The position numbers and the translations under genes are program-made. A DNA stretch of 64,000 bases from Moorena sp. SIOASIH. Lineage in GTDB: Bacteria > Cyanobacteriota > Cyanobacteriia > Cyanobacteriales > Coleofasciculaceae. Below the pieces are notes generated by a model. The model saw only the letters and a list, made by a program, of their open reading frames with translations, did not search any database and was not told where the DNA came from. Positions 43,927 through 53,370 of the stretch are shown piece after piece (the first letter of the stretch is position 1; each line of letters starts with the position of its first letter). The stretch spans positions 186,001 to 250,000 of the forward strand of contig NZ_JAAHIH010000009.1 in the NCBI RefSeq assembly GCF_010671925.1. Reading direction: 5' to 3'.

Positions 43927-46900
43927 ATGGATCTGATTTTGTGTCATACCACTGCTGACTTTGATGCCCTAGGAGCAGCTGTAGGACTGACTCGCCTCAA
44001 GCCAGGAGCCAAAGCTGTACTAACTGGGGGGACTCATCCGGCTGTAAGAGATTTTTTGGCACTGCATCGGGATGAGTATGCCCTGATCGAGCGCCGCTCT
44101 GTACAATTGGCTCAGATTAATTCCGTAATTATTGTAGATACTCAAAAACGCGATCGCTTAGGGAAAGCAGCTGAGTGGTTAGACTTACCACAGTTAAAGG
44201 CTATTGAAATTTACGACCATCATCCCGTACCCGAAACTGATATCCCGGCTACCTATACACAGATTGAACCTGTCGGAGCAACCACCACCTTAATTGTGGA
44301 GCAATTACAGCAATCCCAAATCCAGTTAACTACTGCTCAAGCCACGGTGATGGCATTGGGAATCCATGTGGATACAGGTTCCTTGACCTTTGACCAGACA
44401 ACACCAAGAGATGGGGCTGCTTTGACCTGGTTAATGGAGCAGGGAGCTAATCTGCGGCAGATAGCTCAGTATGTTGAGCCAGGGCTATCTCCTCAATTGG
44501 AAAAATTATTTAGGCAATCTCTAGACCTTTTGCAGCGACAAACCCACTTGGGTTACACCATTTCTTGGGTATTCCTAAAGACTCCTGGGCATGTGCCTGG
44601 CTTATCCAGTTTGGCATCACGCTTACTAGAAGTAACTGAAAGCGATGCCCTGCTTTTGGGGGCTGAGTATAAACGAAAGTCCAAAGGGGAAACCTTACAA
44701 CCGGCAGATTTACCAGTTGTAAGGTTTCAGGTTGAAGGTTATTCACCGTTGCCGGTTGGCGGTTTAACGGTTGAAGGTTCTGGAAATTATTATAACAAGC
44801 AAAATTACAAAATACAACCTCCAAGCCAAAATAACCTTGAAACTCAATCCCAGACTAACTTTCAACCAAATAACTTTCAACCAAATAACCTTCAACCAAA
44901 TAACCTTCAACCAAATAACCTTCAACCAAATAACCTTGGCCTATTGGCCACGCTACGCGAACAACCTTGGCCTATTGGCCACGCTACGCGAACAACCCAA
45001 ACTAAGCTCACTATAATTGGGCGGACGCGAATTGAGGGGACGGATTTGAACCAGTTGTTGCAACCCCTAGGAGGGGGTGGACATTCCCAAGCCGCTGCGG
45101 TTACCTTACGAGACTGTGATGCCCAGACAATCCTAGAGCAGCTGGTCAACCAACTAAAAGACCAAATTCCCCAACCTCTGACCGCTCGGGATTTAATGTC
45201 ATCCCCCGTGCGCACCATTCGCCCCAATACCAAGATTAAGGAAGCCCAGAGAATTTTGTTGCGCTATGGTCATTCAGGCCTTTCAGTAGTAGATCAACAG
45301 GACAAGCTGGTGGGAATTATCTCTCGAAGAGACCTGGATTTAGCCTTGCACCACGGTTTTGGCCATGCCCCAGTCAAGGGCTACATGACGAAGGATGTTA
45401 AGACCATTACTCCGGAAACCTCGATGGCAGACATTCAGTCCTTGATGGTGACTTACGATATTGGGCGTTTACCCGTTCTAGAGGATGGGCAACTAATGGG
45501 GATTGTGACCCGCACTGATGTATTGCGGCAACTGTTTCAGGAAGAGTTGAAGGTTAAGCAGTTGAAGGTTGACGGGTCAAACTTGAAACCGGCTAACCTG
45601 AAACCGGCTAACTTAAAACCTCTGTTGGCTTCGCCCCTATGGGAACTTCTGACCATAGCTGCCGAGAAAGCTCAGGAGCGGGGTTGGCATCTGTACCTAG
45701 TTGGGGGAGCTGTCAGAGACTTGTTACTAGCGGATGGGAAAAAGCCACTACTCCTAAATGATATCGACTTGGTGGTCGATGGCTTTCACCGCTCAGCGGA
45801 TGCGATCGCAGGAGTCACCCTGGCCAAGGAACTCCGGAAAATTTACCGTAAGGTGCGCTTGGAAGTACACGGGTCTTTTCAAACCGCTGCCTTGCTATGG
45901 CATAATGACCAGACATTTGGCTCCCTTTGTGTAGATATTGCCACTGCTCGTACAGAGTTCTATCCTTATCCCGCTGCTAATCCTCAAGTCGAAGCTAGTT
46001 CCATTCGTCAAGACCTTTACCGCCGAGACTTTACCATCAACGCCATGGCGGCAAGGCTGACAAAGGTTAATCCCCAATCTCAATTGCCCCTGTTGGACTT
46101 TTTTGGGGGTATGTTAGATTTGCGATCGCAAAAAATTCGAGTCCTACACGCCAATAGCTTTATTGAAGACCCAACCCGAATCTATCGAGCGGTAAGGTTT
46201 GCGGTGCGATTGGGATTTGAAATTGAACCCCAAACCAAGGAGTATATCCACTATGCCATTGAGAGCGGGGTATATCAGCGCACCCTAGCCGAAAACGCCA
46301 AAGTCCCAGCACTCCAAACCCGACTCAAAGCAGAACTTAACTATATGTTGCAAGCCCCCTACTGGCAACCAGCATTGCAGTTATTGTCCTCATTGGGAGC
46401 GTTGCGGTGTCTTCATCCTACCCTGACCCTAGATAAACCATTATGGTGGCGAGTGCGTTTGGTTGGGCGCTGGCTACAGAGATTTGACCCAAAGCAAACC
46501 TTAAGGCACTGGCAGATGCGTTTGGAAGTATTGATTGCTGATCTAGCACCAGAAGAACGGGTGAAGGTGGCCAAGAATCTACAGTTGCCCGTAGACAGTG
46601 TTGAGCGTCTTCAAAAACTTGAGGGATTGCAAGGGGATTTCCTAGAATCTCTACCAACATGCCAGCTCAAGAGTCAAATCGTCCACATGTTGCGCGAGTA
46701 TAAATTACCTACCTTAGTATTGATTGGGGTGCATAGTCCTAGAGCGATCCGATGTAAAATTTGGCAGTATCTCACCACTTGGAGGAATGTTAAACCGCCA
46801 CTGGATGGCAATGATCTCAGAACGTTAGGCTATAAGCCAGGAGCACACTATCGGGAAATTCTAGATGCACTCTTAGACGCAACCCTAGACAGGGTGATTC

Positions 46901-46977
46901 AGGATCAGGCTGAAGCTAAAGCATTTCTGGCCATACACTATCCACCTCTTGACAAACAATATCTTGACAAAAAATAA
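43927..46977 (+). CDS. DHH phosphoesterase - CBS - tRNA nucleotidyltransferase (CCA-adding) fusion
   Basis: 1016 residues. Domains in order: DHH (HTTADFDALG at 7-16 and YDHHPVP near 98), DHHA1 ending GGGGHSQAAA (about 379-388), two CBS domains (about 420-535), then a class II poly(A)-polymerase/CCA-adding head (LVGGAVRDLLL near 597 and DIDLVV near 616) and its RNA-binding body. Fusion of these parts is known in cyanobacteria. Three regions are unusual: repeats in frame at about 257-275 (VEGYSPLPVGGL), 303-358 (QPNNL repeats then LGLLATLREQPWPIGHATRTT), and 540-565 (LKVKQLKV/ NLKPANLKP). All are encoded by genome repeats and fall between domains or in loops. Confidence 0.9.
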   Translation: MDLILCHTTADFDALGAAVGLTRLKPGAKAVLTGGTHPAVRDFLALHRDEYALIERRSVQLAQINSVIIVDTQKRDRLGKAAEWLDLPQLKAIEIYDHHPVPETDIPATYTQIEPVGATTTLIVEQLQQSQIQLTTAQATVMALGIHVDTGSLTFDQTTPRDGAALTWLMEQGANLRQIAQYVEPGLSPQLEKLFRQSLDLLQRQTHLGYTISWVFLKTPGHVPGLSSLASRLLEVTESDALLLGAEYKRKSKGETLQPADLPVVRFQVEGYSPLPVGGLTVEGSGNYYNKQNYKIQPPSQNNLETQSQTNFQPNNFQPNNLQPNNLQPNNLQPNNLGLLATLREQPWPIGHATRTTQTKLTIIGRTRIEGTDLNQLLQPLGGGGHSQAAAVTLRDCDAQTILEQLVNQLKDQIPQPLTARDLMSSPVRTIRPNTKIKEAQRILLRYGHSGLSVVDQQDKLVGIISRRDLDLALHHGFGHAPVKGYMTKDVKTITPETSMADIQSLMVTYDIGRLPVLEDGQLMGIVTRTDVLRQLFQEELKVKQLKVDGSNLKPANLKPANLKPLLASPLWELLTIAAEKAQERGWHLYLVGGAVRDLLLADGKKPLLLNDIDLVVDGFHRSADAIAGVTLAKELRKIYRKVRLEVHGSFQTAALLWHNDQTFGSLCVDIATARTEFYPYPAANPQVEASSIRQDLYRRDFTINAMAARLTKVNPQSQLPLLDFFGGMLDLRSQKIRVLHANSFIEDPTRIYRAVRFAVRLGFEIEPQTKEYIHYAIESGVYQRTLAENAKVPALQTRLKAELNYMLQAPYWQPALQLLSSLGALRCLHPTLTLDKPLWWRVRLVGRWLQRFDPKQTLRHWQMRLEVLIADLAPEERVKVAKNLQLPVDSVERLQKLEGLQGDFLESLPTCQLKSQIVHMLREYKLPTLVLIGVHSPRAIRCKIWQYLTTWRNVKPPLDGNDLRTLGYKPGAHYREILDALLDATLDRVIQDQAEAKAFLAIHYPPLDKQYLDKK
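44850..44998 (+). repeat. Genome repeats embedded in frame in the DHH/CCA fusion gene
   Basis: Six or so copies of CAACCAAATAACCTT are followed by two copies of CTTGGCCTATTGGCCACGCTACGCGAACAACC, the same unit found in the ndhF3-ndhD3 array. Length keeps the reading frame. Confidence 0.92.
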
Positions 46978-47018
46978 GGTAAAAGGTATTAAGGAAAACC
47001 GACAAAATAGAACTGATA

Positions 47019-48176
47019 ATGCTAGAATTCATCCGGTCAGATCTAGCCGAATTAACGGCCTACAAACCTCATCCTGGGGGCGAGGAAGGGAAAACACCAG
47101 AATCAACTGTTCCCCTGGATCACCTGGATACCAATGAATGCCCCTTTGACTTACCAGGAGAGTTAAAGGAAAAATTAGCTTGGAGCTATCAACAGCTGAT
47201 TCAAGCTAATCGATATCCCGATGGCGGACATGGGGAACTCAAAAATGCGATCGCAGAATACGTTAACGAATCGGCTGCCCTAGACAACCTAATAAAACCA
47301 ACCCAGATTTCCGTAGGCAACGGTTCCGATGAACTAATTCGTTCTATTTTAATAGCCACCTGCTTAGGAGGAGAAGGCTCGATCCTAATCTCTAATCCCA
47401 CCTTCTCGATGTATTCCATACTGGCACAGACCTTAGGAATACCAGTAGTGAGTGTCGGGCGTCGGGAAGAAAACTTTGAAATGAAGATCGACGATGCCCA
47501 AGCAGCCATTGAACAGACCGTAACAGAAACCTCGAACCAACGACCACCAATACGAGTAGTATTTGTGGTTCATCCTAACTCTCCTACCGCCAACCCCTTG
47601 ACTCTCCAGGAATTAGAGTGGCTACGTGGTCTACCAGAGAATATTTTAGTGGTTATTGATGAAGCCTACTTTGAATTCAGCCAAGCCTCAGTAGTCCCAG
47701 AATTAGCCGACCATCCCAACTGGATAGTATTGAGGACATTTTCCAAAGCATTTCGTTTAGCCACTCACCGTGTTGGTTATAGCATCGCTAATCCAGAACT
47801 AATTGCTGCTCTCGAAAAAATTCGCTTACCCTACAACTTACCCAGCTTTTCCCAAGCTGCTGCCATAGTCGCTCTCAATCACAGAGAAACTCTGCTGGCA
47901 TCAATTCCCGAGATTATCGGCGAGCGAGATAAGTTACTAAAAGCCCTATCAGAACATCCAGCCTTACAAGTTTGGCCAAGTGCTGCCAACTTCATCTACC
48001 TGCGTCTACGACAATCCGGTAACGAGTCTACTAGCAAAGACCTGACTCAGGTAACTCAGGCCATGAAAGATCAAGGCACCCTAATACGTCATACTGGAGG
48101 AGGATTGCGGATCACCGTTGGCTCTCCTGAGGAGAATACTCGTACATTGCAACGATTACAAGCAGTTCTCCTGTGA
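47019..48176 (+). CDS. hisC: Histidinol-phosphate aminotransferase
   Basis: 385 residues of the fold-type I PLP aminotransferase family. Visible: substrate region NECPFDLPGEL, VGNGSDELI near 102, NPNSPTANP-like HPNSPTANPL, DEAYFEF, and SKAFRLATHRVGY with the PLP lysine. It converts imidazole-acetol phosphate to histidinol phosphate. Starts 41 bases after the CCA fusion on the same strand. A MITE begins at its stop codon. Confidence 0.93.
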   Translation: MLEFIRSDLAELTAYKPHPGGEEGKTPESTVPLDHLDTNECPFDLPGELKEKLAWSYQQLIQANRYPDGGHGELKNAIAEYVNESAALDNLIKPTQISVGNGSDELIRSILIATCLGGEGSILISNPTFSMYSILAQTLGIPVVSVGRREENFEMKIDDAQAAIEQTVTETSNQRPPIRVVFVVHPNSPTANPLTLQELEWLRGLPENILVVIDEAYFEFSQASVVPELADHPNWIVLRTFSKAFRLATHRVGYSIANPELIAALEKIRLPYNLPSFSQAAAIVALNHRETLLASIPEIIGERDKLLKALSEHPALQVWPSAANFIYLRLRQSGNESTSKDLTQVTQAMKDQGTLIRHTGGGLRITVGSPEENTRTLQRLQAVLL

Positions 48177-48284
48177 TATAGCACTACGCATTAAGCTTAG
48201 GAAATTTATACAAGCTGAAAAGCTATTATAGTAAACTGTTGCCTTTTGCCTTTTGCCTTTTGCCCTTGCGGGTAGCGCTATATC
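48175..48284. mobile_element. MITE at the hisC stop codon
   Basis: About 110 bases bounded by GATATAGCACTACGC and GTAGCGCTATATC, interior with TTTGCCTTTTGCC repeats. Same family as the elements in the IS5-like remnants (23243-23350) but in inverted orientation. Confidence 0.8.
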
Positions 48285-48285
48285 C

Positions 48286-49497
48286 TCAAGTATTTGTTAG
48301 CGAACGGAGGGTTTTAGCAATTTCTACTAGCTGAAACCCAGGAGGATAAGCCCCCTCAGCTTTGATGCGCTCGATAGCAGCCGGTGGGATAGCCAAATTT
48401 AGCTTTCTAGCAACAGCTCTGACTATATCACCCCGGTCAATTACACCTGCCACAGTTCCTGCGGGAGAAAGTACGCTCATACGCTTAAGATTAAGCTCCT
48501 CTAAGCTGTTAATCACCTCCACCAAAGGTGTTTTCTCCTCCACTGTGGGAATTTCTGATAAAGGGCGCACTATAGTTTCCAACGTCTCAGTGTCCCAACG
48601 ACTACGCTCAACAAAATGTAAATCCTCAATTTTCACTAGCCCACGATAGCGTCCATTAGCTGCAGCGTAGTAGGGCATTGGGTTTTGCCTATCGGTTAAG
48701 ATATACTCATCAGCAAAAGAACGTAAAGTCTGGTTGGCTTCCACTACCCGAAAGTCACGGGTCATGGCATTAGATGCGACAAGCTTAAGTAAGGCTTCTT
48801 GCAAGGTGGTTAGCTGGTCATAGGCACTGGCATTGCGAAAAATAAACCAGCCAATCAGAGTTGGCCAAATGAATGCCAAGGTACCCGTCACCAGAGTCAT
48901 TCCTAATCCCAGCAATAGGGCTAAAAGCCCAAAACCCTTACCCGTTCTGGCAGCCCAACGGACACCTGTAAAGAGATCGCCAGTTAGTTTCCAGACTGCT
49001 GCTTTCAACACTTGTCCACCATCTAAAGGTAGACCAGGAATTAGGTTAAATAATGCCAAGACTAGGTTGATTCTCGCTATCTCATTGGCGATGGTATATC
49101 CCCAAGCCGAGGTGGGTAATTTCAGAGTTAGGAAATAAAACAGACCAAAGAGGATGAAACTGACTAATGGTCCTGCGATCGCTACTTGAAAGGCTTCTGC
49201 TGGAGTCTTCGATTCTCGGTCAATCGACGCAATCCCGCCGAATATAAATAGGGTAATAGAATTAACTTTGATACCCTGGGAGAGGGCAGCTAGACTGTGA
49301 CCTAATTCATGTAAGAGTACAGAACTAAATAACAACAGTGCCATCGCCAATCCAGCTACCCAAGCCAAAATCGACCCTAGGCTAGAGTCGAACTCTCGCG
49401 CATTAATCATCGTTACCAATAGCAAGATGAAAAACCACGATGGGTCTAAAAACAGTGGGATTCCGAATAGAGAGCCAACTCGCCAACCTGATAGCAT
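48286..49497 (-). CDS. Site-2 protease homologue (M50 metalloprotease with CBS domains)
   Basis: 403 residues from the ATG at 49497, preceded by AAGGAAA; the longer frame to 49533 has no extra conserved sequence. Zinc-site HELGH at residues 55-59 in a transmembrane helix and a second ligand motif NLIPGLPLDGGQ. About six membrane segments. The C-terminal third has a CBS pair (VRPLSEIPTVEEKTPLVEV...). Such enzymes cut membrane-bound regulators. Which substrate is unknown. Confidence 0.9.
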   Translation of the reverse strand: MLSGWRVGSLFGIPLFLDPSWFFILLLVTMINAREFDSSLGSILAWVAGLAMALLLFSSVLLHELGHSLAALSQGIKVNSITLFIFGGIASIDRESKTPAEAFQVAIAGPLVSFILFGLFYFLTLKLPTSAWGYTIANEIARINLVLALFNLIPGLPLDGGQVLKAAVWKLTGDLFTGVRWAARTGKGFGLLALLLGLGMTLVTGTLAFIWPTLIGWFIFRNASAYDQLTTLQEALLKLVASNAMTRDFRVVEANQTLRSFADEYILTDRQNPMPYYAAANGRYRGLVKIEDLHFVERSRWDTETLETIVRPLSEIPTVEEKTPLVEVINSLEELNLKRMSVLSPAGTVAGVIDRGDIVRAVARKLNLAIPPAAIERIKAEGAYPPGFQLVEIAKTLRSLTNT

Positions 49498-49565
49498 CAC
49501 ATTTTCCTTATCTGAGACGTTCCATACCTCCACATACCAGCATAAAGTAACTCCTCTGTTCTGGG

Positions 49566-49937
49566 TTATGGAAGTGCCACAGGCACCCGCTCACTCAGAC
49601 GAGTGTTTAGGTCTGCAAGTAGGTCATTACCACTACGACGAGCTTCCCAAGGACCAGTGTTATATTGATCGATTATCCACTGCCCATTGATAAAGTCTTC
49701 TGACTCAGCCAGGGTCCCAATGTACTGGATTGGAGTCGATGAGCTGGTGAGGTATCGCTTAGTAAATTGGATGCGCCGTCCGATTACCTCTCCACTTAGC
49801 TGGGCTTCTCCTAAGTAACCGTCGTCCAAAATATTCCCAGTGATTGTATTCTTGCTTTGAACCAGAGTTGCTTCAAACCGGGTGGGTACTCCCCCTTGCC
49901 AGTAAGTTCCGAGCCAAGTGCCAGTTAAGTCTGCCAT
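49566..49937 (-). CDS. Hypothetical beta-rich cytosolic protein
   Basis: 123 residues from the ATG at 49937 (MADLTGTWLGTYWQGG). Alternating hydrophobic strands (ATLVQSKNTITGNILDD, AQLSGEVIGRRIQFTKRY, IQYIGTLAES) suggest a small beta-barrel of lipocalin-like type. No signal peptide or catalytic motif is seen. It lies 68 bases upstream of the M50 protease gene, same strand. Function not recognised. Confidence 0.7.
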   Translation of the reverse strand: MADLTGTWLGTYWQGGVPTRFEATLVQSKNTITGNILDDGYLGEAQLSGEVIGRRIQFTKRYLTSSSTPIQYIGTLAESEDFINGQWIIDQYNTGPWEARRSGNDLLADLNTRLSERVPVALP

Positions 49938-50118
49938 GAACACCAAATTTTAGTGAGGAGTTAACTCACCATTATAATATAATTTTGGTCTATATAGCAA
50001 ATTTAGATAAGTAAGTGGTGAGATTAAGAAGAAACCGAAACAGGAGGAAGACACCGGAACCAATCGCACCTTTATCTCTTGGTTAACACAAACACACTCT
50101 CGTGATTCCCCCGTCCAA

Positions 50119-50231
50119 ATTCCCTATTCCCTATTCCCTATTCCCTATTCCCTATTCCCTATTCCCTATTCCCTATTCCCTATTCCCTATTCCCTATTCC
50201 CTATTCCCTATTCCCTATTCCCTATTCCCTA
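50119..50231. repeat. Tandem ATTCCCT repeat (about 15 copies)
   Basis: A pure 7-base tandem array. No spacers, so not a CRISPR. The flanking 49947-50387 contains no convincing gene. Confidence 0.95.
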
Positions 50232-50387
50232 ATATTTCATAATTGTCTGACCAATACACGATTACACTATCATTGCGCTTTTTGCTGGCACTTTGGCAAA
50301 TAAAAGTAGCATAGTCTAGCAATAATAATTCATATTAGATGCCATATAGCAATACCACCTAGCTTATTAGTTGTCAAGGTTAAAGGA

Positions 50388-51233
50388 ATGATGATGGATG
50401 GGGAAGAATTACTGAAGCGATATGCTGCTGGAGAACGGGACTTTCCAGAAGCTAATCTACAGGGAGTATCTCTGGCGGGAGTAAACCTGAGCCAAGCTAA
50501 CCTACGACGTGCTAATCTCAGCCAGAGTTGTCTCAAGGGCGCTATTCTTAAAGGTGTCAATCTGCGAGAAGCGAATTTATCTGGTGCTAATCTACAGGGA
50601 AGTGACCTGTGTGAAGCCAACCTTATTGTTAGTAACCTGAGTCAGGCAAATCTAACTAAGGCTAACTTGAGTAATGCTAATCTACGCAGTTGCCGCCTGA
50701 TTGGAGTCAATCTCAGTAAAGCTAATCTGAGTGAAGCAATTCTGAGTGAGGCAATTCTCCAGAATGCTAACTTGAGTCACGCAAAACTGATTAGCACATC
50801 CTTGAACCGAGCCAAGCTTTCCCAAGCCCTCTTGGACGGAGCGATTTTGGAGGGAGCATCCCTCAACAATTGTATTCTGATCGAAGCGAATCTGATTGGG
50901 GCAAATTTGTCCCATACCCTGCTCAGTGGAGCCAACTTGACTAAGGCCAATCTCAATCAAGCAGACTTGAGTGGTGCAATAGCAAGTGGCTGCACCATGA
51001 GAAACACTATCCTAACGGATGCGAATCTCAGAGGAGCAAGGATGAGTTGGACAATTCTCCATGGTGCTAATCTCACCAAGGCTAATTTATACCGAGCTAA
51101 CCTGTGTTGGTCGAATCTTAGCGAGGCAATATTGATTGAAGCTGTTTTAATTGATGCTAATCTGAATCAGGCTAACCTGCGTGAAGCTAAACTTAGCAAA
51201 GCAATTATGCCAAGTGGCAGTCAGCATCAATAG
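50388..51233 (+). CDS. Pentapeptide-repeat protein
   Basis: 281 residues, nearly all A(N/D)LxxANL-type pentapeptides from about residue 20 to 275, preceded by a MDGEELLKRYAAGERDFPEANL cap common in cyanobacteria. The sequence predicts a right-handed quadrilateral beta-helix. No other domain or signal peptide. The role of most such proteins is unknown. Confidence 0.93.
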   Translation: MMMDGEELLKRYAAGERDFPEANLQGVSLAGVNLSQANLRRANLSQSCLKGAILKGVNLREANLSGANLQGSDLCEANLIVSNLSQANLTKANLSNANLRSCRLIGVNLSKANLSEAILSEAILQNANLSHAKLISTSLNRAKLSQALLDGAILEGASLNNCILIEANLIGANLSHTLLSGANLTKANLNQADLSGAIASGCTMRNTILTDANLRGARMSWTILHGANLTKANLYRANLCWSNLSEAILIEAVLIDANLNQANLREAKLSKAIMPSGSQHQ

Positions 51234-51327
51234 TTGAACAGTTCAAGCCAGATTTTGATCAGCCCAATCACGACCGAATCCCTTGTCTATTAGGATATCG
51301 AGCAATTCTACTCAGCCGATCCGATCG

Positions 51328-51358
51328 CGTTCGCGTAGCGTGGCCTACGGCCAATCGC
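51328..51358. repeat. Palindromic TTCGCGTAGCGTGGCCTACGGCC repeat
   Basis: One copy, flanked by GCGATCGC-like bases, in the gap before the HAD gene. Further copies or close variants are at 13018-13040, 23423-23450, 24498-24525, 36835-36860, 37500-37830, 44935-44998 and 55069-55093. Confidence 0.85.
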
Positions 51359-51485
51359 GCTGGATAGGAAACTGACATGAGGCTAAAACTTCCTAAAACT
51401 TAATCAACTTTTCACCACTCAAACTGTCCTCCTAGGGTTTAGTATGACATTCGGTGAATAATTAGCTGGAAGTTCCTAGAATTTT

Positions 51486-52271
51486 ATGTCCCTTGCACCT
51501 CTGTCTGAGGCTTTTGAGACTAATCGCTTTGAAAGTATTAGTTTAATTGCTACCGATATTGATGGCACCTTAACTCTGAGTGGCAAATTTACTTCCTCCT
51601 TATTCCATGCCCTAGAAGAATTGACCAAGACAGGAATCCAAGTGTTGCTGATTACAGGTCGTTCCGCTGGCTGGGTGAATGGCCTGAAAACTTATCTGCC
51701 GGTTATAGGAGCGATCGCAGAAAATGGCGGTCTATATTTCCCCAAAGATAGTGAAATCCCAGAAACCTTAACCCCTATTGAGGATTTAACCCAGCATCGC
51801 CAGAGTCTCAATCACACCTTCCAAGTCCTAAAAGCTCAATTTCCCCAGCTACAAGAATCTGTGGATAACCGCTTTCGGTTGACGGATTGGACATTTGATG
51901 TTAGAGGATTAGCCTTTGTCCAATTACAAACCCTGGCAGAACTCTGTCAACAACAGGGTTGGGGCTTCACTTACAGTACAGTTCAGTGCCATATTAAGCC
52001 AATCGAGCAAGATAAAGCAACAGGCTTGCTACAAGTGTTAACCAGACACTTTCCCCAACTCAAACCAGAGGAGATTATAACCGTTGGTGAGAGTCCTAAT
52101 GATGAGTCTATGTTTGATACCAGCAAGTTTCCTCTATCCGTGGGGGTCGCTAATGTCTTAGAGTACACTAATTATTTGACTCACAAGCCAGCCTATGTCA
52201 CTTATGCTAAAGAATCTGAGGGCTTTTGCGAGTTAGCACAATTGTTACTGCTGAAGACCTTTACTGGATAA
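51486..52271 (+). CDS. HAD-superfamily hydrolase (Cof/sucrose-phosphatase-like)
   Basis: 261 residues. HAD motif I DIDGTLT (24-30), motif II with ITGRSAG near 57, and motif IV GESPNDESMF near 200. This is the type IIB HAD cap arrangement seen in Cof and sucrose-phosphate or mannosylphosphoglycerate phosphatases. Cytosolic. The substrate cannot be told from sequence. Confidence 0.88.
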   Translation: MSLAPLSEAFETNRFESISLIATDIDGTLTLSGKFTSSLFHALEELTKTGIQVLLITGRSAGWVNGLKTYLPVIGAIAENGGLYFPKDSEIPETLTPIEDLTQHRQSLNHTFQVLKAQFPQLQESVDNRFRLTDWTFDVRGLAFVQLQTLAELCQQQGWGFTYSTVQCHIKPIEQDKATGLLQVLTRHFPQLKPEEIITVGESPNDESMFDTSKFPLSVGVANVLEYTNYLTHKPAYVTYAKESEGFCELAQLLLLKTFTG

Positions 52272-53370
52272 GTGGTTTGGGTTGCACAGCTTTGCTGATT
52301 AATGGAATGATTGAGGGTAATTGGTAATTGGTAATTGGTAACCGGTAATTGGTAACCGGTAATTGGTAACCGGTAATTGGTAACCAGACATGATCTCAGT
52401 TGTTAATTTTCCTATAGCGTTTCCATTTGATGTGTGAAACAAGCACTGTCTTTAACTAATAATTTTAGCTAGTTTTGGGTTCACGACTCATTTAGAAACG
52501 CTATATTTAATTGTATTGGTTTTTTTAAATAAACTTCAATAAATCTTTACATAATTATCATGAATCACGTTTATCATGTGTATAAATAATACAAACACTA
52601 AATAAGTGAGGGCAATTCAAGGGAATCTGTTTGCGGAAGATGAGGAAGATGGGGAAGATAAAGAAGATGAAAGTCGCGGAGATTTTACTGATCGGTTGCA
52701 ACCTCCGCAATCTTCCTGACCTCCTCTGACAAGATTTTATTTCTCTAACAATGGGATGCACCTACTCCAATTACCAATTACCAATTACCAATTACTAATT
52801 ACTTATTATCTATTACCAATTACCAATTACTAATTACCATTTACCCATTACTAATAGTACTGACCCATTTGCCCTCTCAATCCACTAAACTTGGTGGAAT
52901 TTATAAGCAGTACCCGGGGCTAGGGGGCACAATCAACTGTAAGCATTCAGCCGTCAGCTGTCAGCTGTCAGCCCTTGGCTTAAAACAAGATATTCGGCTT
53001 AGGAGTTCAACGGACTCAAAGCCAAATACAATGAATTCCTTGGCCTTTCGGCCAAGGAACTGAGATTAAACCAATGCTTACCTCTTTAATTCAAAAGCTG
53101 ATAGCTGATAGCTGATAGCTGATAGCTGATAGCTGATAGCTGATAGCTGATAGCTGAATGCTTACAATCAACTTAACTGCGTAAGTCCTGACTAATTACC
53201 AAAAGGTAGGATTTCTTTGTTGTGACCCTACCGGAGAATTGGTATTAGTTGTCAGGGGGTGATCTATAGCGTTTCTGATACGTATTAAAATTGTTGGTTT
53301 TAATGCCACAATTGGAGGAGCAAGTAACGGGATTACAGAAATATTTTTTTAGACATCCGAGGAAAAAGCT
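52272..53370. other. Gene-free, repeat-rich region
   Basis: About 1.1 kb with no credible gene. It contains GGTAATTGGTAACC repeats (52318-52383), AATTACCAATTACC repeats (52765-52850), complementary to each other, and an AGCTGATAGCTGAT array (53095-53155). Confidence 0.75.
52413..52505. mobile_element. MITE-like hairpin (TATAGCGTTTC termini)
   Basis: Ends TATAGCGTTTC and GAAACGCTATA around 70 bases of non-coding DNA. A partial copy of the end occurs at about 53267. Confidence 0.65.

Noticed and set aside
50119..50231. CRISPR array
   Set aside because: Pure 7-base tandem repeat without spacers and no cas genes.
52558..52761. Small ORF on the minus strand
   Set aside because: No ribosome site, composition driven by AAGAAGATGAGGAAG repeats, no family resemblance.
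53095..53155. CRISPR-like AGCTGAT repeats
   Set aside because: 7-base tandem units without spacers.
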